From Trichoplusia ni (taxonomy: Eukaryota; Arthropoda; Insecta; Lepidoptera; Noctuidae), in assembly GCF_003590095.1 (NCBI RefSeq), contig NC_039486.1, forward strand, positions 6,384,336-6,448,335: a stretch of 64,000 nucleotides of DNA, written 5' to 3'. Both the position numbers and the translations under genes were made by a program. Shown here piece after piece: positions 55,535-64,000 of this stretch (positions are counted from its first letter, which is position 1; every line of letters begins with the position of its first letter). The notes below the pieces were generated by a model. It did no database searches. It worked only from the letters and a program-made list of their open reading frames with translations, and was not told the origin of the DNA.

Positions 55535-56598
55535 CGTATTATAAGTAAATATTCGTGAAAACTGAAAAGTCGGAAGATAATATTTTTCTTATTTTACACG
55601 ACGAAAGAACTGTTTTTATTAACCTTCTTTATTTCATTACAGACTAAGAAAAGGATTTTGATAATGTTACACTGCGTCTCACTGTTTTCGTTAATTGGTC
55701 CGAACAAAACAATAATTACTTTCGTAAAATTTGTGTTTATCACAAATGAGTAATTTTGTAGTTCCAACACCAAACCAAAAGAAATCGAACGATGTCAAAC
55801 TGAAGTTCAATCTAGTCTGAACTTTATCTCAACAACTTAAAGGCTAAAATGGCACTCTGAAACTACAATATTTGTCAAAGTCGATTCTGCAAGTTTTCTC
55901 ATAAATTGGCATGTCAAAACGTATCAAAAATAGTAATAATTTATTAAAAGTACCTACAATAAATTAGATGCAACTCGATATATGTCCTACTTAAAAATTG
56001 AATTCATAGAAACGACTTTTTTAATTCGAGCCTCAGAACTAATCGATAGCTAAAGACACATTCCATCATGTTGGTTCAAATGTTGGGCTAGCAAGGCATT
56101 TATAATAAACTAGCGACCCACACCGGCTCCGCACGGGATCAGTACTGTATTAGTAGACGATTTCGATAAGGCTGGTAACGAAAACTTGTACAACTGGGGA
56201 AAACCTGCAGATCTAGTTTGTATATTTTTTTACGGTCTAAAATCTAAAAATATTTATTTTTTCCAGGTGGTAATACCATTCTTGTTTAAATGTTGTTGCT
56301 ATATTGAAAAATATAGCATCAATTTTATTTTGAGCTATGGTAAGTATCGGCCAACAATGTCAATTGTCAATTTTGTCAAAACGCTTTCAAGTTCAGTCAT
56401 TTCTGCTGAAGTTTAGTACCTAGTTTTAGTACCTACAAGGGATTCGAGTAGGAGTACGAGTTTTGTGCTGTGAATTGTGTTTAATTTTCAGTGGGCGGCT
56501 TACAGGATTTAAATATACTAAATAAAAGTCCATAAAGGCTAATGGGCTGGCAGTAACCATACATAATCTCTATCAAAGTCTAAGGAAAATAGTGTAAA
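55535..56598. promoter_or_regulatory. Divergent promoter region between TBC1D23 and the sugar transporter
   Basis: 1,064 bases separate the two start codons. TCAGT initiator-like strings face each gene: the complement of 55561-55565 for TBC1D23, and 56488-56492 for the transporter. No TATA box is obvious for either, which fits housekeeping genes. The end of a Helitron-like element lies inside at 56110. Confidence 0.45.
56110..56200 (-). mobile_element. 3' end of a Helitron-like element
   Basis: CTAGCGACCCACACCGGCTC followed by CGCACGGG is the reverse complement of a terminus ending CCGTGCG...GGGTCGCTAG, a string I know from lepidopteran Helitrons. On the minus strand the terminal CTAG is followed by T. 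The other end was not found, so the far boundary is approximate. Confidence 0.5.
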
Positions 56599-56680
56599 AT
56601 GAAACAATGTTCAAATTTATTTCCCAATAAAGAAGCTTTCATTATTTTCGCGCTTTACATTATACTATTTGTATTTCAAG
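56599..56680 (+). CDS. senju-like: Transporter exon 1 (start, helix 1)
   Basis: ATG in an AAAATG context opens MKQCSNLFPNKEAFIIFALY and the rest of the first helix, ending one base into Gly28 before the donor TTTCAAG|GTAAGA. Joined to exon 2 it gives LFVFQGVFVTASKTENGG. An upstream TCAGT near 56488 could mark transcription start. Confidence 0.88.
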
Positions 56681-59600
56681 GTAAGATAATATTAGATCTT
56701 AACAATTATAAAAAAAATGTCCAATAGCATTAAAAATAAATATGTTTGCTATATTTGTTTTGAGCAATATAATCAATTGTTTTGGTTGATAAATTATATT
56801 GTTTGTTCGATTTACTTGTACATTAAGTCAGTAATTACCATTATAAATTATGGGTGTTCAATATGGTAGTGTTGTAATTACTTAGTGTTTCGAATTACTA
56901 GACATTTATTATGTTACAGATGTAAGTACTATGTACTTGACTTTCAGTAGCATTTTACTACTTTTCCTCAACAGTCTCTTGGCTACTCAGTAGTAATCTG
57001 GCATTTGCTTTTCAGCCACCTAATAATATAAAAAACTACCTTTAATTAAAAACTTGATTTATTATTATGTTTTTTTTATAAGGGGTCTCCATCTAATTCT
57101 GATCTGATTGAATAGAAATGAAGATTACTCCTACGTATAAAGTCAACCATTTATAACACTGGTCAGGTAGCCATTAATTACTTCTGATAAGAAAACACAT
57201 TAAAACCATAAATTCATTTATTACACAATTTGTTAAGCATGATAGCCAATTAAATTTTGTTATAGCTTCATAAAAAAATCTAAACAATTTTATTTACAAA
57301 ACTGTAAACTACAAATGATCTTACAAATATTAAATTTATCATATTCTGTGATTCCAATCCCTTACCTTGACTAGAATCTATAAAGCAAATCATCACTACA
57401 CGCAGTGTAGTGCCATCTTGCTTCCACAGTGGCTTAACCTATTTAAAATGTTCCTAGTACACAGGCTGCAGTCAAATAGAAATGTAGGTATAGTGCACTA
57501 ACCATTAGTATTCTCTCCTTACAATTTATAGGTGACGATTAAATATAACTTAAGTAAACGTTACAGGAAACTCACCTCTATTGTCAAACAAAACTGTACC
57601 ATTTTATACCTTCTATTCAATTACTGGCCACATTGTAAATAGGCCTGTAAAACTTCACCAATTCTAGATTCTGTAGTAATAAATTGCTCAAGTTTTATAA
57701 ACACTAGACGCTTTATGTACATAGGACTCAGACTGTATGCATAAACTCAACTCTCATAACAGCGGTGATTGTGCCTTGTATTGCGTTACTTGTTTAAACA
57801 ATGACTGAAGTCTGATATTCATGTAAGTCAGGACATTTGAGGTCAACTGTTAGTCGTCAATTTCGTAACACCACTTAACGTGTCGCTTTAGGTGGGTAAA
57901 GAGAGGAGCAAAAGACAAACATTTACTATTAAACGTATTGACAAATCACCTTATAAAAAGTATACATTAGAGTTTGAAGTGCAGAATCTTATTACTTGCT
58001 GAACCTTATAACTATGTTGTATGGGTTTAGGCCATAACATATTTTATTAATGATTCTCCAGTTTCCCGCCCATTCTATTGAAACCTTTTCGTAAACCAAT
58101 GCTTAAAATTATCATTTATTCCATGTTTTTATATTATGCCCTTCATGCTTCAATAAGGTACAATAATAATATTATTATGTAGAGTTCTAGTTGCCATGCA
58201 GCCGTGAAAGCGTAACAGACAACATTACTTTCGCCATTCTGTTCCCATCTGTATGTATCCTTTCTTAACAATTTTTATTAATTGTTACCGTTAAAATAAT
58301 GTACTTACCTACATACAAAAACAATCGCCGAAGTTATCCTTAGATACATATTATTAGAGCTCGATACTACTCCGAAAGGGAGACCGTGACCCCGGTAGGC
58401 AAAAAAATGAATGGTTTCAGTCAGTAGCTGTAGAAGTCTGAGACTCATTTCCTCTCAATCCAAAGCACAACGGGTTATTTGATGATTTCCCATCCAAAAA
58501 AAAGATGAACATATTTTCATTCGAGTTTATTATTGCGTAAATCGACCACCCGAATAGGTGAGTTACAAACGTGAACTTAATAGAGAATGAGCTAGTATAT
58601 TAAATAAGTTGTAAATAAATAGTTATTAATAAAATAAAAATAAATAGTTAAATAAATCCTAAAAAAAAACCACGTATCTGCGTGTCTTTTTTTGGCGTGA
58701 TAACTATCACCACGCCTCCGCGCCCGCGGTACCGGGAAAAAATAGTACAAAAACTATAAACAATGATTACTTATCGATAATCACTTATGAGAATATCAAT
58801 GCACCTATCTTACAATCCAGCTTTACCTCTATTTTAACGGAACTCCGTTTAATTATGTTTAAATTGTACAGTAGCAATGTTATCGTTGACAAACGATTTT
58901 GATTACACAAAAAAGATTAGCAATTTAATTTCCTTAATGAGTGGTTTGTAGTGTACTTGGCGACAATCACAGCTTCGATTTCGAAAGACCTATTGTCTGT
59001 TCATGTTTTAACGATTTTGCTAAGAGCCCTTTTACACTAACGTTTGTTTTGTTTGAGGCATTGATTGGACGTAAACATAGTACAAATGCTACGTATAAGG
59101 CGTGCGAAGAGTTTTTTCTCTTACTCGATCGCCTACGCTGGTTAACGATAGGTCGACGAAACTAGCCCCTCTCACGAAGTGACTTGGTTCCTACAATCGT
59201 ATTCGTATAAACGCTCAAATGTATGAAAACGACATTTATTTTCGATAAGTCTCGTGACTTTGACCTGTCATATCCAATAATTCGTGTATTTTATATTGAC
59301 TTTAACGAGTGTAGAAATGGCACTTCGCCGGGAGCAACATAATAATATGTCGCGATGGCACGGCCGCGGCGCATCCGTGTTGAATCTTATGCAAACTAAA
59401 CAAATTATGTGTACAGGCCCTAATGTCAACCTTTGCAAAAGCAAAGGTGATGAAATGAGAACCCCCGCAGAATATTGATTTTTTATCATAGGACTGTTTA
59501 ATCGAAATGAACATTGAACTTTTATAAAATTAAACACGTGATACGATTTAGTAACGGAGTTAATAATCTTAAAACAGAAAAATCGACTATAAAATATCCC

Positions 59601-62600
59601 TAGTCTGCAAGGGATCTTAGGTACAGGTGAACTACTGTAATTGCTCCTTCTTTTTCTAACCAGATAACAATTGATTCATCATAAGTATTATTTGACTCAC
59701 TGATCATAGATAATATAATCGTGTTATTATCTTCAATATAGTATTTCCTACTTGATATTATTATTAAAGAGAAAACACGTTAGGGAAAAAATATGTTTGC
59801 TTGGGCTGAATCAATATTACAGTAACTTATGTTTTTTTTCAGGTGTGTTCGTAACAGCATCGAAAACTGAGAATGGGGGCTATGACTACAACACGACACT
59901 TGTGGTATTCTTATCCGAACTACTTAAATTATGTGCATCTGCATTTTTATATACATACAAAAGAGAGTAAGTACCCGCCTAGACGTTGAGTACCCAAACG
60001 CAACTCATTTTAAGCCTTATTCGTTGCATTCCTTAGGGCAAAAAGCAGCAAAGCTGAAGCTAACAGATTGAGCGTGTTTGTTCAATAATATCTCGAATTA
60101 CCTTTATAAGGAGGGTGTTTATTAGGCAGTAGGCACCATATATGTATATTGCGTTTGCACATTCGGGAATCTTATTTTGCACCCATAGCATTATGTCGCT
60201 TGAACAAGATTAAGGGCCGTGTTCAATCAATTACCTAGACATTTCAGACTTAAGTAAGGTAAGTTATGAATACGGCCATTAGTCTATACCAAATGCAAGT
60301 CTGTGTTTTTGTGGCGCTTTTTACATTTTACAAAAATGCACTCATCAGTACCAGCTTAGTATGCAACGTAAAGTATAATAATTGTCATCGAATGAAAAGT
60401 CGTGGTATCTAATAATAATTAAAAACAAAATTGTAATTGTCCAAGAACAGCATTTGCAGAAATAGGTCTCAAATTCGAATAATAGATAATTTATCTATTA
60501 TTCGATTCGATTACACGTTTAATGTTGTTTCTTATTAATTGTTATCGACTAAATTAAATTATGCGAAATTACACGCTAATGATGAAAAGAAAAATCTCAT
60601 TACTAATATGCATTAAGACTTTTATTTCGTTTTTCACACGCGCCATTTAGCAAGTATTATTTCATACCGTACGTAGTACCTAGTAATAGCATTGTCTGTT
60701 TCAAAAATAGAGCTGAAATATATGTTTTATAATTTTTCAGCTGGTATCGGCAAAAACATAAACCCTATGTGGTTTATATGTGAGTATGAACAATTTTAAA
60801 AGATCGATTTGTAATTACAATAGTCATAGAACCGGAAAATGAATTACTACGGTGTTTATCGAGAGAAACATCGAAAGAATACTCATAAAACCTTCTGTAT
60901 ACATTTTTAACTACTTTTATTATCATTTCTAGTTACCTATATCATTGTTGTTTTTGGTATTTGGGGCCGACTGTTGTGACACGCGGCCGTATCATGTTCA
61001 TCGATCACCTCATCTGTGTCCCTATCTACGCGTCATAATTATCTATATTAAGTAAATCAGAGCTTAAAACATTGGCTTATTCATTAAACTATGCAATTAA
61101 CCGTAAAAAAAAGTATTGATATAATAATAAAATGATCTATGCTTATCACTTTAACCAAGGCGGAATATAGGGCTATCATATTGACTATTTAAGCTATACG
61201 CAAAGCCTGTAAATGTTGAGCATCAATAGTATTTATGTTAGTCTAAATGCACTAGCGTGACAGGCATAAGAGTACTTGATTACTCTGAAGGTTATTCATA
61301 TAATTATCTATTAACTAGCATTATGTCCACAATGAGACCGCTAAACTACATATGCAGGTTCAACATGGCCGAAAGAAGCAAATTAACATTTCTGAAATGC
61401 ATTGCATGTATGGGTACAAAAACCGGTGACAAGGTGTTTCAAATCGTTATAACACTTATTATTTTTTTCTGATCATATCGTCACAATGATAATACAAGCC
61501 AGTTAAAGTCCCGTTGTTTGGTTCAGGCCTCTTCAATAGGGAAGGTTTGAGCATTGGTAACCATTATTAAATTAAAATTAAAAAAGTCCAAAAGGCAAAC
61601 AGTTTAAACTTGGCCACGCATTTTTTATTTTAATTTCGCCTACCACCTTTTTTCTCTGGCCTTCTATTAAAGTTTTTTTTTTTCTATTTCAGAAATAAGC
61701 CGAACATATTCCGAGCCATTTGCATGAACTATAAGCTCCTACTGTTATACTTCATACCATCGTTGTTGTATTGTTTCTACAACAACTTGGCTTTCATAAA
61801 TCTATCTCATTATGACCCGACGTCCTACTATATTCTACTACAGTTCAGGGTCGTTCTCACAGCGTTACTATTCCAGGTAAGTTCAAAATCATATTAATAC
61901 TAATCTAACCCAGTAACACAACCCACCCGATTTTAGTCTGGGAATAAATTTCTTTTTTCCTCGAAAAATGTTGGAAACTAATAGAATCGATGCAATAAAA
62001 GAAGTCTGTGTGAAGCTAGGTTAATAAAGGAATTCCATTAGTTTTTTTGAAATCCGCTGCCATGCCCTTCGGAAAAAAACAGCATTCAAGTACTCTTCCC
62101 GCTTCGGGTTGTGCGGAAGGGAGTGTCAGACTTAGCCATCTAAAGCACACGCACGTGTGTTCTTTGTTTAATGGGGCTGCGGTAACCCTTTCGGAAAATC
62201 TGGCTACCCCGGCAGGCAGCCTAAACGGGACCTAAACGTACCAAAAAAATACACAAGCTACATAAAGACTTCGTAATTACTTGAGTTCTATTTGAATACA
62301 ATCGTCTACCCGCATGCTAGTGTAAAGTGTTGGATATTAGCTGAGGTGTAACTGTATTTTTGGTTTTTCCGCATTTCAATTTAACGAAATAATAATAGGC
62401 AAATTTGTATCAGGAAGTCGAGTTGATTATTGATCGATAGTACTTATAAACTAGCATGCAACATTTACCACTTCATCAATACACTCTATCACTAACACAC
62501 TAGAATTCAAATTCGAATACATTCTGTTTATAAAATGAAAATCATTTGTTGTATGTATGTTCTAAAATATCATTATTTATACTTCCTTTCAATTTATGAC

Positions 62601-63265
62601 TTTCTCCATTTTACTTTCAGTTTCTCTTCAAGAAAAAGCTGGCGTTGATGCAGTGGATATCATTAGGCATACTGACAGTTGGATGTATGATAAAGAATTT
62701 TGATGCGGCGTCGATACAATCGAAAACTGACAACGATCTATGGTCACAAGTATTTAATATATATTTTCTATCAATTAACTTTCAGAATTTCTGCTCTTGT
62801 TTAGCTGGTACCTATAACGAATACCTGCTCAAAACAAAAGGGTCAAACGTCGACATTTTCCTACAGAATGTTTTCATGTATTTAGATTCAGTAATATGTA
62901 ACTTCTTTATTTTAATGTTTAAAGGCGAGTTGGGAACCATATTTAACGATTTTGGTTCACTCGTTGACATATTTGTGATTCTCATTACAATAAATAGTGC
63001 TGTAGTAGGTATTGTCACTAGCTTCTTTTTAAAGAATTTAAATTCAATTCTAAAAACGTATGCAAGTGCATTAGAGTTGGTTATAACAGCTGTAGTTTGC
63101 TATGTGCTATTTAATATTGTGATAACAGCATTCACGGTGTTATCAATTTGTCTAGTCAGTATCGCTGTAGCGATGTATTTCAAAAATCCAGTTAGCAATG
63201 TTAATATGAATGTGGCTGATAACAAAGACAAAGTACCCCTTTTAGAAGTAACAACAAATAAATAA
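56599..63265 (+). CDS. senju-like: Golgi nucleotide-sugar transporter, SLC35A family (senju-like), five exons
   Basis: Exons 56599-56680, 59843-59966, 60741-60779, 61693-61876 and 62621-63265 join in frame to 357 residues. The protein is mostly hydrophobic, with about ten membrane helices. Family motifs: GVFVTASKTENGGYDYNTTL (28-47), FLSELLKL, SLLYCFYNNLAFINL (about 105-119), YDPTSYYILLQFRVVLTA, and QWISLGILTVGCM. These match the UDP-galactose transporter family and are closest, from memory, to Drosophila senju. The expected role is import of UDP-galactose or a related nucleotide sugar into the Golgi lumen in exchange for the nucleoside monophosphate. The hydrophilic tail (about 335-357) faces the cytosol. 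Substrate is inferred from family only. All splice sites are GT/AG and all phases match. Confidence 0.93.
56681..59842 (+). other. Transporter intron 1
   Basis: 3,162 bases. A repeat related to the one at 62043-62235 lies at 58370-58500 in opposite orientation. A GC-rich patch with CCACGCCTCCGCGCCCGCGG follows near 58711. A small hairpin, ACCTTTGC and GCAAAGGT, is at 59429-59448. No coding exon is supported. Confidence 0.7.
58370..58500 (-). repeat. Interspersed repeat, copy A
   Basis: Contains CTCCGAAAGGGAGACCG, CCCCGGTAGGCAAAAAA and AGTCTGAGACTC, followed by AAGCACAACGGGTTATTTG. The reverse complement of 62043-62235 carries the matching CCGAAAGGG, GTCTGACACTCCCTTCCG and CACAACCCGAAGCGGG in the same order. 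I recognise the pattern as an abundant lepidopteran repeat, class uncertain. Confidence 0.55.
59843..59966 (+). CDS. senju-like: Transporter exon 2
   Basis: Acceptor GTTTTTTTTCAG, donor AAAGAGA|GTAAGT. It encodes residues 28-68 plus two bases of codon 69, including the conserved TENGGYDYNTT and FLSELLKLCAS of the second helix. Confidence 0.92.
59967..60740 (+). other. Transporter intron 2
   Basis: 774 AT-rich bases. The one notable item is a perfect 14-bp hairpin at 60475-60505. It ends ATAATTTTTCAG, a good acceptor. Confidence 0.8.
60475..60505. repeat. Perfect hairpin, 14-bp arms and 3-base loop
   Basis: TCGAATAATAGATA (60475-60488) and TATCTATTATTCGA (60492-60505) are exact inverse complements around ATT. 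It lies within an intron, 235 bases before the 39-nt exon. Confidence 0.85.
60741..60779 (+). CDS. senju-like: Transporter exon 3, 39-nt microexon
   Basis: Acceptor TTTTTCAG, donor ATAT|GTGAGT. It completes Asp69 and encodes WYRQKHKPYVVY plus two bases of Ile82, part of a basic loop between helices. Its length is a multiple of three and both ends are in phase 2, so inclusion and skipping both keep the frame. Confidence 0.75.
60780..61692 (+). other. Transporter intron 3
   Basis: 913 AT-rich bases ending in a long T-rich tract and TTCTATTTCAG. A 71-codon open frame at 61257-61472 is not recognisable. No repeat is seen. Confidence 0.8.
61693..61876 (+). CDS. senju-like: Transporter exon 4
   Basis: Donor TTCCAG|GTAAGT. 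It encodes residues 82-143, with the strongest family signature: SLLYCFYNNLAFINLSHYDP and SYYILLQFRVVLTALLFQ. It leaves in phase 0. Confidence 0.93.
61877..62620 (+). other. Transporter intron 4
   Basis: 744 bases, with a GC-richer repeat at 62043-62235. The rest is AT-rich and ends TTTTACTTTCAG. Confidence 0.8.
62043..62235 (+). repeat. Interspersed repeat, copy B
   Basis: GC-richer than the intron around it. CCCGCTTCGGGTTGTGCGGA and AGGGAGTGTCAGACTTAG are shared, inverted, with copy A near 58.4 kb. The 62-codon open frame over it has no known domain and I take it as chance. Confidence 0.55.
62621..63265 (+). CDS. senju-like: Transporter exon 5 (helices 5-10, tail, stop)
   Basis: Begins FLFKKKLALMQWISLGILTV and continues through several hydrophobic helices, with AGTYNEYLLKTKGSNVDIFL between them (the conserved YxExLLK motif of this family) and LQNVFMYLDSVICN after. 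Ends with the hydrophilic NKDKVPLLEVTTNK before TAA. It encodes residues 144-357. Confidence 0.94.
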   Translation, partial: FLFKKKLALMQWISLGILTVGCMIKNFDAASIQSKTDNDLWSQVFNIYFLSINFQNFCSCLAGTYNEYLLKTKGSNVDIFLQNVFMYLDSVICNFFILMFKGELGTIFNDFGSLVDIFVILITINSAVVGIVTSFFLKNLNSILKTYASALELVITAVVCYVLFNIVITAFTVLSICLVSIAVAMYFKNPVSNVNMNVADNKDKVPLLEVTTNK

Positions 63266-64000
63266 TTTAAATCCTAGGTATTAGTGAATGTGTATAGTTT
63301 TGAAAAATTAGTAATCTGCAACTTTTAAAACAGGTTGCTCAAGGATTTTATAAATATTTGACATATAAAATAACCGTATGAAAAAAGTAAGAGATAATTT
63401 TAGCCGTCATAATTTATTCACTGGCCGGTTTCTATATGAATTAATTCTTTAAAATTTTCCCAGCAGAATCTAGCCCCAAATTTACTTGAAACAAACATTA
63501 TTAACTATTGTGTTTATTATTTATCCAGTTATTCTGGCTGCAAAACGCGTTTAAAAGGTCACAATCGGATTCGTGCCATAAATAAATTTAATTATAAGTC
63601 ATGACAATGTCTCAAAATGTATTCAAATCTGTTCACTTTTTAGTTTGTGGAACGGCCGTTTTTATCAAATTTCGTTTATTATTGTTATCTATTATTTTAA
63701 ACGAAATTATCCTCATCACGAGTTTCAATAATAATGTTACATTCGTCGGTTAAAGAAGTGTGATCGTTGCGTGCTTATTAAGAATTATTTTTAATAGAAT
63801 ATTATTACTATTATATTCTGTAATGTATTCTTTATTTATCTCATGTGGAAATTGTTGTATTTTAAAGTAGGAACTTATATCACATGATCTTTTATGACGT
63901 TGTTTTTTTTTTCGGTAAGGGTGAGTGTACGTTGGTTACCAATAGACTAAATATTACAATAATAGACAAAAATATACCTATCAAGTATTTGTACTACGTA
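63266..64000 (+). other. 3' UTR and downstream sequence of the transporter gene
   Basis: AT-rich. The first clear AATAAA is at 63581-63586, about 316 bases past the stop, and is the likely polyadenylation signal. No further gene is seen before the window ends. Confidence 0.55.

Overview
The window looks like AT-rich nuclear DNA of an insect, most likely a moth or butterfly (Lepidoptera). It has spliced genes with GT/AG introns and long introns full of decayed repeats. Several repeats resemble lepidopteran families: Helitron-like elements ending in CTAG and inserted between A and T, tRNA-type SINE pieces, and a hAT-like MITE. The species cannot be named. All homology calls rest on motif recognition, because no database search was possible.

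Layout. 1-7.5 kb: intergenic, no gene recognised. About 7.56-7.81 kb: a candidate core promoter and non-coding first exon. 22.6-48.0 kb, plus strand: a seven-exon beaten path (Beat) family gene. It encodes a signal peptide, two immunoglobulin domains and a tail that looks like a GPI-anchor signal. Nested in its third intron on the same strand is an intronless chymotrypsin-like serine protease gene (42716-43573) with its own TATA box and polyadenylation signals. 48.0-53.2 kb: intergenic and UTR sequence between convergent genes. 53.2-55.5 kb, minus strand: a two-exon homologue of TBC1D23, a trans-Golgi vesicle-tethering adaptor. 56.6-63.3 kb, plus strand: a five-exon nucleotide-sugar transporter of the SLC35A/senju type, head to head with TBC1D23.

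How the genes relate. Beat proteins are cell-surface or secreted immunoglobulin proteins used in axon guidance. TBC1D23 and the sugar transporter both act at the Golgi and share a 1.06 kb divergent intergenic region. The protease is probably a digestive or extracellular enzyme with no obvious link to its host gene.

I did not find a clear new biological system. The most informative oddities are: a 62-codon in-frame exon that doubles the cysteine spacing of the second Ig domain of the Beat protein; a frame-neutral 39-nt exon in the transporter; the nested intronless protease; a 2-kb, almost intronless TBC1D23; and several small foldback or transposon-like elements with exact direct repeats or hairpins.
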